A stretch of 64,000 nt of DNA, from assembly GCF_018812025.1 (NCBI RefSeq), contig NC_063054.1:11150082-11214081 (forward strand), in the 5' to 3' direction. Each line of letters opens with the position of its first letter. Positions within the stretch are counted from its first letter, which is position 1. Made by a program: the position numbers and the translations under genes. This DNA is from Megalobrama amblycephala (taxonomy: Eukaryota; Chordata; Actinopteri; Cypriniformes; Xenocyprididae). Below the pieces are notes generated by a model. That model was not told where the DNA came from. It made no database searches and saw nothing but the letters and a program-made list of their open reading frames with translations. Below, piece by piece: positions 1-13,544 of the stretch.

Positions 1-773
1 ATAAGACATTATGAATGGCTATATATGGCTATATCTCTTTGGAAATTATTTAGGTGGGTTAGCTATTGGTAAATTGTGTGATGTGTATTTCAAAGGGATG
101 AAGCTGCTTGAACATTAACAGTTTTGAATAGTAAAGTTCTTACTAATATAGAATAATGAAGTACTCACTACTTAGTTATCTGCATTTGAATAGTCTGAAT
201 GATTGGTTTTTCCTCCACCAAATGGTCGTGATACTACGTTTACTTAGTATCATCCATAACTTCAAATATGTACATTTCATTAATTTGTTTTGAAGAGTCA
301 GTAGTGCTATTGTATATGTCTTCATTCATTCATTCAAACAGCTCACTGATCTCTAATGTTGATTAATGAGAAAGGTGTTACCACACTAGTCACAAAGCAG
401 ATTATTTAATGTTTCTCATTTATTTAACTGAAACACTGTCCATTGCGGGTCAATTTTTGTTAGTGATGATTCCACTAAAATGCAAGTTTTCATTGATTTC
501 CTGATATTGCAGCATACACTATAGTAAAAACACGTCACATTTTATTTCCTGCATGTTTTAATGACGTCTTTTTTATTGCATCAGTAAAAGACACATGAAC
601 AGTAAACACTTCAGCACTCTACTGAAGTAAAATTCATTTGTACATATTTTCAAGTCTGTGCGTCTACAGGTTTCACTGGACAGATTAGGCTGGTTTCAAG
701 ATAAGATGAAGCTGATATCTGTCTGAAACCCATAACATGACTGCATGAAATGAGAGCGAATGCCATTGAGCAG
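1..773. other. Left edge, no gene recognised
   Basis: AT-rich sequence. No convincing signal-peptide exon for the downstream desmocollin was found on the plus strand. Confidence 0.4.
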
Positions 774-782
774 CATGTGGAG

Positions 783-1071
783 ACTTGGGTAAAGTTGGTT
801 TTATATTCGCACATTCGGACTTCTGATAAATTCAGACTTTCCAATAAATGTGCAATAAATTAATGTTTGTGAATTTTAAGCAGCGACATGATATTGACAA
901 CCAACAATTGTCAACTTACAACATTTTTCACAGTCGATCAAAATAGGCAAGTATTGTTTTAATGGCATATTTACTTGTGAATGTCCACTGAATGTCCAAT
1001 GTAGTGTGATTAACAAGGCTATTGAATACGGATGTGCGAATGTGCGAATATAAAACCCTCTTCACCCAAGT
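783..1071. mobile_element. 289-bp Mutator-like MITE, copy 1
   Basis: Long terminal inverted repeats starting acttgggtaaagttgg and ending cttcacccaagt. Flanked by a perfect 9-bp duplication catgtggag (774-782 and 1072-1080). A near-identical copy lies at 35568-35853. TIRs near 38 bp with a 9-bp TSD suggest a Mutator-like superfamily. Confidence 0.8.
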
Positions 1072-1556
1072 CATGTGGAGTAATTTTTTTCTTCATACTA
1101 GTTTTGTTCTCAATTGTTTAGCTATGTTCTTATTATATCTGTGTTAGTCACATGTCATTCTTGATTAATGCCATTGATTGTTCGGTTTGTCACATGTGAT
1201 GCCTTCATACCATGTAGCTGTTTAGGTATGAACGTAACAAGCTACAGAGGTGGTAATTCACGCATTTGTTTTCCGTGTAAAACAAGTGAATAAGATACTT
1301 ATTTTTGCAGCGTAACCAGATCACAGTACATTACAACATTAAGTTGTAGAGTATATAATGTTAATCAATCTAGTTCTTTCTTGTGATCATAAGTTTCATG
1401 TACAATTATAATGATTCTGATGTTTTAGAATTGGAAGTCATGTTTTAAGCTTGCCGTTTACACATGCTGAATCATCACTGAGACTTTTGCTCAATTACAC
1501 TGTGGAATGTGATGCTTCATTTTATTCCTCTAACTCACTTTCTTTTCCTCCCTCAG

Positions 1557-1659
1557 GTAATATTTCAGAACACTGAGTCTTGTAAGTTGAGGCCTGTTCT
1601 TGCTCAGGTTCCTAAGAGACTGCCCGCGGGATATGTCATCTCTGAGGGCACGGAAGAAT
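1557..1659 (+). CDS. Desmocollin exon: start of prodomain
   Basis: Residues 1-34 of the visible protein, containing CKLRPVLAQVPKRLPAGY, as in the desmocollin propeptide. Acceptor is tttcttttcctccctcag; donor is gaat|gtaaga. It enters in phase 0 and leaves in phase 1. Confidence 0.85.
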
Positions 1660-4600
1660 GTAAGATTTGTGGTTTCACTAATTCTTTTGATCTGAATAAC
1701 ATGAATTGACCTTGTCTGGCTTAGTACAGATGAGGCTTTTCCTTCAGCTGATACAGTTAATTAAGCTACATAACTTAACCGTTACATCAAGTTCTGCTTA
1801 ATTCATGGTAAAACAATTTTTTCACCCAAAAATGAAAATTCTGTCTTTATTTACTCATCCTTCCTTTGAACAAAAAAAGGACCTTTAAATGGACACAATG
1901 CAGCAGAAAAGTATCACAAAAGTCACATGAAAATGAAATGTCATCCACATGTGAAGATTAGCAGTGAATAATGATGAAATGTCATGTGTTTCTCATGAAA
2001 ACTATCATGTTGCTTTAACAGACTTGAAATATTGTTTTATGATTACTTATATCAGTCGTTCCAGGATTTCCTGATTCTCCGATTGCTGAATTTATCGCAA
2101 AATCAAGCAAACTCTGCAATATTCGGAGGAGCTTGCATTTTTTTCTTAATTGCTGCAGATTTTGGGCTTAGACATGTCCCGTGACGTCATTGCAACATGC
2201 ATTTAATCAACTCGTTTGAGCTGATAAACCACATATATCAGATCAAACGTTGCCGCTGTGGACACTGTTTGATCTGATATCTGTGGTTTAACAGAGAATT
2301 CTGCAACAAATGTAACCTAAATGCGTCTCACAAGATTTCACAGAGATGTTAATAATTCTGCGGTGAATTCAAGCGTGAATTTCTGTGAATTTCTTCACAG
2401 CGCACGTGTAATCTGGAAACCATGATAAACATTGTGCCACTAACAGAAATACCTTGTGGCAGAAATGGTCTAATGTTTTCGAGTGCTTTTAAGTGCTTCA
2501 CACAAGTTTTCCTAGCACTTCAAAGCTTTAAATATTGCCCAGTTTGAATGTATTTTTTAATGTGATGTCCAAAACATTATTTGTTCATTCTTCATAGTTT
2601 GTCCCCATTTTTAAAACTAAAGGTTTCACGTTGTAGGAAAGCAAACACTTATTTGGAAAAAAAAAAGTTATTGGCTTATTAGACATTTCCACACCCTAAT
2701 ATATGTTTTTAATATTTTTTAACAATAAAATAAAAGTTAATATTATCTGCATCAACTCAAGCTCAGTGATTTTCTGTCAGCCCTCACGGCACTGCCAAAC
2801 TAGGGGCTGGTGTCACCTGAGAACTTAAAGGGTTAGTTCACCCAAAAATGAAAATTCTGTCATTAATTACTCGCCCTCATGTTGTCCCACACCCGTAAGA
2901 CCTTCGCTCATCTTCGGAACACAAATTAAGATATTTTTGATCAAATCGGATGGCTTAATGAGGCGTCATTCAACAATATCTAGTGATGGGTGATCTCAAA
3001 ACACTGCTTCATGAAGCTTCGAAGCTTTATGAATCTTTTGTTTCGAATCAGTGGTTCGGAGCGTGTATCAAACGGCTAAAGTCACGCCCCCCAGTGGTGA
3101 ACCATTTAAAATTTCAAAGCCTCGTTTACTGAAATCACGTGACTTTGGCAGTTTGATACATGCTTCAAACCACTGATTTGAAACAAAAGATTCGTAAAGC
3201 TTTGAAGCTTCATGAAGCAGTGTTTTGAAATCACTAGATCACTAGATATTGTTGAATAAAGTCATTATTTTGTTTTTTTGGTGCACAAAAAGTATTTTCG
3301 TCACTTCATAATATTAAGGTTGAACCACTGTAGTCACATGAACTGTTTTAAATACGTCTTTAGTAGCTTTCTGAAAGTGTTAATTGTCTTGCTGGCAATG
3401 GAGGCCTCACTGAGCGGATTTCATCAAAAATATCTTAATTTGTGTTCCGAAGATGAACAAAGGTCTTACGGGTGTGGAACGACATGAGGGTGACTAAGTA
3501 ATGACAGAATTTTCCTTTTTGGGTGAACTAACCCTTTATGCTACATAACATAACCGTTACATCAAGTTCTGCTTAATTCATGGTAAAACAATTTACTCAT
3601 CCTCATGTCACTCCAGAACAAAAAAGGCCCTCCAAAGCAACATAAAAGTATCACAAAAGTCACATGAAAATGAAAGGTCATCTAAATGGGAAGCTTATCA
3701 GTGAATACTGACAAAATGACATCTGTTTCTCACACAAAACTATCATGTTGCTTCAAAAGACTTGAAATATTGTTTTATGATAGCATCATCATTACTTATA
3801 TACTGTTACAGTATTCATTAATATTTTGAATTTTCTTTTGTTTTTGTAGTTTCAATTTTCCTTTTAATTTTAATGTTTTCATATTTTTTTTAAGGTGCTT
3901 TTGTCATTGTTATTACTTTTTGTTTGTTTCTATTTAGCTTTAATTTTTGTAAATTTAGTACTTAAACTTTTTTCATTTAAAATTTTATTTAGTTGGCATC
4001 ATCTAATTTTTATCTAATATTTATTTTATTGTATTTCAGCTTTATTTCAATTAACAATAGTTCATGTTTAATAATAATTAATAGTGTAATTACACTTTAA
4101 TAACAGTTTTTAATAGTAGTTTCTAATTTATTAACATTATTGGTAACACTTTACACTAAGGTTTATTTGTTAAACACTAGTTAATGTGTTAACCATGAGC
4201 AATACATTTGTTACTGTATTTACTAATCTTTGTTAACATTAGTTAAAGAAAATACAGTTGTTCATTGTTTGTTCATGTTAGTTCACAGTGCATTAACTAA
4301 TGTTAACAAGATTTTAATAATGTATTAGTAAATGTTGAAATTAACTGCTGTAATTAATGCTGTAGAAGTGCAGTTCATTATTATTCATGTTAACTAATGT
4401 AGTTAACTAATGAACCTTATTGTAAAGTGTTACCAAATGATTATTTTAATAATAATATTTTAATAGTTTTAGTTAACAGTGGTGATACTTTTATGGTGCG
4501 TCCTTTTTGAAGCTTGAAAGCTTTAGTGCCGATTCATTGATATTTGGTGACAAACAAAAACAACAATCAGTAGATTCAAACAATGGTTTTGGAAAGAGAT

Positions 4601-7600
4601 GAGGTTTATCTGTGGAATAATTATCTGATGTTACTATTTTTTCACAGTGACCCTCAAAGGCTGTGCGGCCAAGCCCGTGACCTTTACTTCCAGTGACCCT
4701 GACTTCGCTGTAAACACAGATGGAACCATTGTCACAGTTCGTGGTTTGGTGATTACAACAAAGCGGTTTTCTGTGCTGGTGCACGACGAGAGAGGTTTGG
4801 ATTGGAGGGTGGACGTTATCCTGTCCTGTAAAAATGAGGTAAAACTACGATCTGTAATTCATAACCATAAACCATATGATCTGGATCAGCAGCTTAAGTA
4901 ATGTCTCTCTATATGTCCTGGCTTCAGGCACCTCAGAAGTCCAGCAGTGCGGCTCACAAGCGCATTAAGAGAAGATGGAGACCGTTGCCTTTTAATCTTG
5001 TTGAGAATGACAGCCCTCCATTCCCAAAAGATCTGGAGATGGTGAGACTGAGTGACATTAGCTACATCTCTACTTTAGTCATTCTATTACTCCCTTCCCG
5101 TTTAATCCTCCCTTCCTTGATCTCAGTTTGACCTTTTGTTATACTTCCTGTTGTTTTGCTGACTGTACATTGCTGTGTGTCTCTTCACAGATTGCATCTG
5201 ATTCCTCTGTAAATTACACAGTGCATTATGAGATCAGCGGGCAAGGTGTTACGACAGAACCTGTCGGCCTTTTCATCCTCATCAAGGAAACCGGCATGCT
5301 GAGAGTGACCCGGGCCGTCGACCGTGAGCAGTACCCAGAATACAAAGTGAGGCTCTATATTACAGGCCTTATACAGAGAACGGTGCACCAGCTGGTTTGG
5401 AGTATGATTACAGCATTATGTCTTCTTCTCTTGTCTCTCTTGTTGTAGTTTATCGCTCGTGTGTTTGACCAAAATGGCAGGGAAGTTGATGAATTTCTGC
5501 CCATCACTGTGATTGTGGAGGATAAGAATGACAACGCCCCTGAGTTCATAGGAGGTCGTGTGTTCACTGTAGAAGAACGGTGCAGGGCAGGTAAAGAGAC
5601 TTTTTCACCTATCAAGTCCAGGTCATACTGGACATCACACCAAAATCAAAAGCTAGAAATAGGAAATAATATTTTAGAAATTATGTAAAGCCTGTTTTTT
5701 TTTTGGATCATTAAAATTGTTTGCAATAATTTCATAACAATTCTCAACACTATAATATAAAAAAGGTGATTTTTCTTATATTCTCATTAATGTAATGTAA
5801 AAAAAGTATAGTATAACAGTCTGTAGTACTTTAATTTGTTGATTTTAATAAAAATATCCATTGTATAACCATATTGTTTTACTGTAATGCAGTAAAAAAA
5901 CTGTATTACAGTAATAGATCAGTAATACAGTAATAGAGAATCATTGTTGAAAATAATGTGAATAGTAAAATTAAAGAAGTAAATAAATATGCCAAAATGC
6001 ATATAAGAATTGGCAGGTAAAATATTTTTAATAGTCCTGAAAATAATGTCACAATCAGTGGTGTTTTAGTATCATTTATATACCATTATAGTATTAATTC
6101 ATATTTTTAAATAGTTTTTTTTTTTTTTTTACGTTCTAGTAACTTTATCTGATTTTGTAATTTTTTATATTTGTAATATTGAAATAATCTTTTTCTAACT
6201 TATCTAGTAAAAGCATCTGAATTTAAGAATTTTTAGATATTTAGACTGGAAACAAGACAAAAATACTAAATAAGAAAATCATTTTTTTTGCAGTGTTTTA
6301 ATTAAATTTTTATTTACTTTATTTTTATTTAAGATTGATCAATTTTTGTACTTTATAAGTAATTTGAGTACATTAAAATCATTTCAACAAAAGTAATTTT
6401 AGTCCTTCAGTTCTACGTAAACAATTTTTTATAAAAGTCATATTAGTTAGTTGCCAAGGAAACATTTATTAAACAAAATTAATTAATTAATTAAATGATA
6501 TTATTTTATCTTCATTTCAACTAATTAAAATGATTTTACACAATATAAGCTTTGTTATCTATATACTGAATTTATACATATATATGAGAGATGCAGTAAA
6601 TGATAATGAATCAGTATACTGACAGTGAAATATAGTATATTTATTTAAGTATATTTGTATTGTGTTTTTCAGGTACTTTTATAGGAAAAGTGAATGCCAC
6701 AGATAAAGATCAGGCAAATACCCTCCACACCAAGATCAAGTTTACTCTGGTCAACGCTACCGACATGTTCTCTATTGATCCTTCTACCGGAGTACTGACC
6801 GCTAAAACCAACACCTTAGACAGAGAGGTATTTTTCCTGTCATTTAATAGATCCATGTGTCAGTGTGTTAAAGGATTGCTGTTGCGTCTACTGTGTTGTA
6901 TTTTCAGATGTACTAGGTACAGCCTGCGAATACTGTACTACAAATGTAAATGGTTTTTTGTTCCTCCAACTCAGGCTCAGGACAAAGTCTATGTTAACAT
7001 AGAGATCAGAGATATGGGCGGCGCTCCTAATGGGCTCTTCAACAGAGGAACAGTTGTGATTGCTCTCACAGATGTTAATGATAACCCTCCCACCTTTAAA
7101 GAGAAGTTGGTAAGTCCCTTTTATTGTCTATACAGCAATATCACAAAACAAGTAAACTACTAAACACATCAGGACAAGAACAGCACTGAATGTCATTTTA
7201 GGCTACATGCCATGAGGTGTGGTTTGATTTGATTTTTAAAGAATGAATCCATTTTATTTTTTTGAAACAGTACAAAGCCAAGGTCCAGGAGAACCAAGAA
7301 AATGTGCTAGTTACTAGGATCCCAGTGGAAGACAAGGATTTGGTGAACACCCCCAACTGGAAGGCCCTGTTTGAGGTCACCAAGGGAAATGAAAGTGGAC
7401 AGTTCAGGATGGAGACAGACCCCAAAACCAACGAGGGGCTTCTGTATGTCATGAAGGTGAATGTTTTTTATTAATTAAATTAACAGTCTGTAGAGAAAGT
7501 TACTGACAAATAACATTTTTAGCAAGAAATAAACCCAGATGTCCTTGATGAGTCAGTTTTTGCAGAATTTGCACTTTGCTTGTAAGTTCATGTTGCGATA

Positions 7601-10600
7601 GCTTTCACTGAGGGTCACAGTCATTATCTTGAGAGCTCTCGTTCACTCTCTGACAGGGTTGTGTTGGTTTTATTTATAGCAGCTTTGCAGATTAGCTCAC
7701 CCTTTTAGAGCTGTGTGTGAAAATGCTTGTCTGTTGGATATGTTTGTGCAGTTCAACCACACCCTGTTATACACAGTACATCCACCAGGCAGGCGAAAAC
7801 AGGTCCTTCTCTCAAGGCAGAGCTTTTGACGGCTCTTCACAGTATTGATGCTTTTGAGGACAAGTTAGTTTTGTGTAGATGTGCTTGATTAGGTTCTCAA
7901 CGTAGGTCTCTGCTCTCCTTTCAGGGATTGGATTTTGAAAAAACTCCAGTGGTGCAGCTGGAAATTACTGCCCGTAATGAGGTTCCACTGGTTGGGACTG
8001 ACGCGACCTGGCTCTCTGTGCCACTCGAGCTCAGTGTGGGAGATGAAGATGAAGGACCAGAGTTCAACCCTGGCGTTCTATATCTCAAAGTCAAGGAGAA
8101 CGTTCCCAATGGAACCGTCATTGGAACCTATAAAGCTCTGGACCCAGAGACCAAGAACAGCAATGGCATAAAGTATGTTCTCTGATGATCTGGGTTTTGT
8201 TTTAAGCTAAATAATTCTCTTTAGAGCACCACCATACACATTCATTTGGTCTTTGATCTTCTGTTCTGTTGCGCTCTGACTAGCGGCTTTTGAAGACACG
8301 CACGAATTAATGTCTAATAATGTAAATGCTCCCAAAGAAATTAATTTGAAAACCACCTTAAAGGATTAGTTCACTTCAGAATTAAAATTTCCTGATAATT
8401 TACTCACCCTCATGTCATCCAAGATGTTCATGTCTTTCTTTCTTCAGTCGAAAAGAAATTAAGGTTTTTGAGGGAAAACATTCCAGGATTTTTCTCCATA
8501 TAGTGGACTTCACTGGGGTTCAACGGGTTGAAGGTCCAAATGTCAGTTTCAGTGCAGCTTCAAAGAGCTCTACATGATCCCAGACGAGGAATAAGAGTCT
8601 TATCTAGTGAAACAATCGGTCATTTTCTAAAAAAAAAAAAAAAATTATATACTTTTTAACCACAAACTGCTCTGCGATGTCTCACACGTAACGTAGGCGG
8701 AAGTATCGCGGTAGGGCGAAAAACTCCATCTCATTCAAAATCACCCGACATCGTTGTTTTACCTTTTTTGTAAAGGCCGTTTGGCTTAGTCTGGGCACAT
8801 TCACTTTGTAGACACTGGATCGGTACTTCCGCCTGTGTCACGCGTGACCTTTCCATTACGTAATGCATCGACTGAAGAAAGAAAGACATAAACATCTTGG
8901 ATGACATGGGTTTGAGTAAATTATCAGGAGATTTTAATTCTGAACTGTACTAATCCTTTAAGTATAGTGTCTCTATATACAGTATAATCTCAGTTTTCTC
9001 ACTTTTCTATTCTATCTTTGTTTAAGGTACTATAAGATGACTGACCCAGGTAACTGGATCACTGTGGTGGAGAACACTGGAGAACTGAAAACAGCCAATA
9101 CTATAGACCGAGAATCACCTTTGGTCCACAACGACAAGTACAACATAACCATCAGAGCGGTGGATGAGAGTGAGTCAGGACTTTGTCACATACTTGAATG
9201 AAACTTAAAGGGATAGTTCACCCAAAAATGAAAATTATCCCATGATTTACTCTCCCTCAAGCCATCCTTAGGTGTATATGACTATCTTCTTTCAGACGAA
9301 CACAATCAGAGATATATTTAAAAATGAAAGGCCTTCTGAAGCGAAGCGACGCATTTTTGTAAGAAAAATATCCATATTTAAAGATTTATAAATTACGCAG
9401 AATGCACAGGTCGACTTGCGCCAAATGATAATCCTCTTACGTGATGTGTAAAGGAGGATGTTGGAGTATCGTAAGCTTAGACGCCTCTCATGGTTTTAAC
9501 AAATAGGGCTGTGCAACAAATTTAAGCTTGTCTTCTATTATATCGAATTATATCAACATTTCTCTTTAAAAATGATAATTTTACACATAAAACCGGTGAT
9601 TTGTTTTTCTCTATCCTCTGCGCCTCCGTGTTCGTTGTGCGTCAGGTCAAAGGATACTCTTCCGCCGCAAATCAACTTGCTCATTCTGCGTACGTTCGTC
9701 CACCGGGAGCTAGATATTTGAATTCATAAAGATATTTTTCTTACAAAAATGCATCACTTCACTTCAGAAGGCCTTTATTAAAGGTGCTAAAGAGGATCTT
9801 TTCGCCGACTGAGAAACCAAAAAGACTGTTAGTGAGTTTTTGAAATGAGCGCATGCGTAAGAACAACCCCCCTCCTTCACAGCTCATTTCGAGGGAACGC
9901 CTCCCAAAACTCGTGCACGAGTATTGGAACACGAGTGTTTACCACCGGCATTCGCTGTGTCGTGTTAGTGGATTCATTATGTCGGACTCACCGCAGGTAA
10001 CTCATAATCTGCAGTTGTTACTCCTGTCTCCTGACAAAAACATTGCATGCGGCGCCTGTGGAGTGTGGAAAGTTACTGGAGCGCGCAGCCGCGCTCGTCT
10101 CTCACAAGGAACGTCATGGCAGTGATTGACAAGCCAGAGGGCCAATCGCGTAAACGATTGGTTGATGTTTTTAAGGCCCTACCTCATGCACAGATGATGT
10201 ATATTAATAGTATTACTTTCAGTGCACCTAATAAATAGTCTTTTATCAGTTAGTAAAGACAGTTTCAAGTAATATTGCAAAAATGTATAAAACAAAACAT
10301 CCTCTTTAGCACCTTTAACCCCCTGGAGCAGTATGGATTACTTTTTTATGGGTGGATGCATTATTTTTTACTTCAAGACACACACCATTATAAAAATTCT
10401 GTCATCATTTACTCTCACTCATGTTGTTCCAAACCTGTATAAATGTATTCCTTCTGCTCAACACAAAAGAAGATATTTTGAAGAATATGGGTAACCAAAC
10501 CGTTGACAGTAACCACTGAATTCCATAGCAGGGAAAAAATACTATGAAAGTCAATCAAATCTTTGGTTACTGACATTCTTCAAATGATCTTCTTTTGTGT

Positions 10601-13505
10601 TCAACAGAAGAAAGAAACTCATATAGGTTTGGAACAACTTGAAGAAGAGTAAGAGATGATAGAATTTCATTTGAACTGGGTGAACTATTTCTTTAAGTCA
10701 TTAACTTAATAACCTGTGTACATTCAGCACAACATACACCTGTGCTGAACTCAAACGTTTGTGTATTTATGAGTACTTATTGTTCCATTTTATTCTATGA
10801 ATAGGCGTGTGTGTTTTCTCTGGCTGTTAATGAAAGATCATGTGGTTGGGTGTGGTTGGGTAGAAATAGCTTGAGGTCTCTAAGAAGATTTCTTCAGGAT
10901 ATTTGGTGGTGATGTAACATTTTTTTCTTTCTGATGATCAACATGTTCTACCCGATACAACATGTTCTAAACACTGAAGGTTGTTGAATGGCATTACAGG
11001 AAGAGCTGGAGTACATTCGCCTCTCTTGAACTCTTATGCGCAATTTACCTCTGGACGTCATCAGGTTGCTTTTCTGTAGGTTGCTAATGGCTGTTCTTCC
11101 TGCTTGATGACCTCATTTTATTGGCGGGCTGTGAAACTGGTCATAGGTTTTTAGAAACCGATCACAAATGTATGCATGTATGTACAACTTTGTTTAAAAA
11201 GGGGGATTTTGAAATAAAGAAATAGTCACATTGTGACACTGTAAAACATTACAGCTAGTTATAATTGTGAGATGTGACATCTCAATTGTGAGATATAAAA
11301 TTGCGATTGAGATATAAAGTCACAATTGTGAGATAATTGTAAGAAAGTCGCAATTTTGAGAAAATCTCAGTTGTAAGACAGGAAGCCGTGATTGTTAGAA
11401 AGACATCATTGTGAAATATAAAGTTGCAGTTAGATTCAAACTTGCAATTGTGAGATGTGAAGCCATAATTGTAAGAAAGTAGCAATTTTGAGATGACGTT
11501 GTCTCAGTTACAAGAAATTAGATTGCAATTGTGAGATATAAAGTTGCAATTGTGATATATAAAGTCATAGGTATGAGAAAGTCACATTTGTGAAGCCGTA
11601 AATGTATGTCGCAATTGTGAAATATACAGTTGCAATTATAAGATACAAAATCGCAATGGAGATGTAAAGCCATGATTGTAAGAAAGTCTCAATTATGAGA
11701 TATTTAGTCATAATCGTACAATAATATCACAGTTTTAAGTAAGTCACAATTGTCAGATATAAAGTTGCGATTATGAGATAGAAAGTCACGATTGTGAGCT
11801 GTAAAGCTATAATTGTAAAAAAGTCGCAATTGTGTAATATAAAGTTGCAGTTATGAGAAGTTGCATTTGTGAGATAATTGTAAGAGAGTGGCAATTTTGA
11901 GATGAAGTTGTCATTTACAAGAAATAAGAGTGCAGTTTTGAGATATTTAGTCACAATCGTGAGATAATATCACAGTTTTAAGTAAGTCACAATTGTGAGA
12001 TGTGAAGCTGTAGCTGTAACAATGTCACAATTGTGAAATATAAACTTGCAATTATGAGAGTCCAGTTATGAGACAGTCGCACTTGTGAGGTTTGAAGCCG
12101 TCACAATTAAGTTGTTACAATTATGAGGAATAAGGTTGCAGTTGTGATATATAAAGTTGCATTTATGAGATATAAAGTCACAATTCTTCTGAGAAAATAA
12201 AAGTTGCAATTACCTTTTTTTTTTTTTTTCATTAAGACGACATTTTCTCAGGATATTTCATGTCTTTAAAGACATATAATCAAGTTTGCTTTGGTGTGCA
12301 TCCATACAGGAGTTGTATTCTGACAATGTGTCCCTAAAGTCACATGAGACTCACTGGAATCTCTTTTTCCTCAGGTAAGAAGATAGGAAAGGGGATGGTA
12401 ATCATCCAGATCGAAGACGACAATGACAACATGCCTGTGATTCCGGGTACTGACCTGGTCATCTGTAATAAGGGTGATAAGCTGAGCTCAGTTCTGGTTG
12501 AAGCTATGGACCTCGACAAGCCACCTTACTCCACTCCCTTCATTTTCGAACTTGGAGCAGAGAATGATGGGAAGTGGAAACTGAAGGATAAAACAGGTAA
12601 AGATAGAGGGTAGTGATGTTTCTTGAGGCTGGGGGTACAGATTTAAATTTTGATTTATCAGCATTTTCTATGTTATTATTCCTCAATATAGCAATAGGCT
12701 GATAAACTGAAAGCATTACGGCTGCAGTATGATCACAGACATCATGTCCTCCTCTGATTTAGATTCCACCGTGATGCTGGAACAGGCAGTGGTCATGCCA
12801 AACGGTCTCTATACTGTCCCTATCTTGGTGAAGGATCTGCAGGGAATGGGGAAAGAGCAGACCGTGAATGTGCGAGTGTGCTCCTGTGAGAGAGAGGACA
12901 ATGGAGCGGGAGTATGTGGGGCTCGAAGTGCCTCCACCTCTTTGGGAAGTTTGGGAATCCTTGCCTTAGTGCTCTCTAGCCTGCTGCTGCTACTGTTATG
13001 TGAGTGCCCCCTTCTGGCCGTGACCACATATACATCTTTTTGCATATTTTTACATAAACATATATTTATATATAGAAGAATTTTAGATAATATTTTTATG
13101 TTGTTTTTTTTTTTTTTTCAACAAGGCTACATTTATTATCAAAAATACAGTAAAAATATATGAAATATTTTTTTGCAATTTAAATGTTTTCTATATGAAT
13201 ATATTTTAAAATGTAATTTATTCCTGTGACTCTTCTGATTCCTCAGAAATCATTGTAATATGCTGATTTGCAGCTCAAGAAACATTTCTTATCAATATTA
13301 AAAACAGTTGTCCTGCTTAATATTTTTGTGGAAATCTTGATACATATTTTTTCAGTTCTTTGATGAATAGAACATTTAAAAGAACAATTTATTTGAAATT
13401 GAAATCGTTTGTAACATTATAAATGAATACTTGCTGAATAAAATAAACTTTTGTGTATATATACAGTACTATAGACAAATGCTAGTGTATATATGCATGT
13501 GTGTG

Positions 13506-13544
<39 letters not shown>

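Noticed and set aside
1509..1709. ORF whose Met plus hydrophobic stretch (MLHFIPLTHFLFL) looks like the desmocollin signal peptide
   Set aside because: The hydrophobic codons are the pyrimidine tract and AG of the splice acceptor at 1556. The true signal exon is separate in this family.
4491..4784. 97-codon minus ORF over the desmocollin prodomain exon
   Set aside because: Antisense shadow of a well-supported exon.
9853..10238. Two overlapping ORFs of 90 and 63 codons
   Set aside because: Both lie wholly in the 535-bp TA-MITE; no domain.
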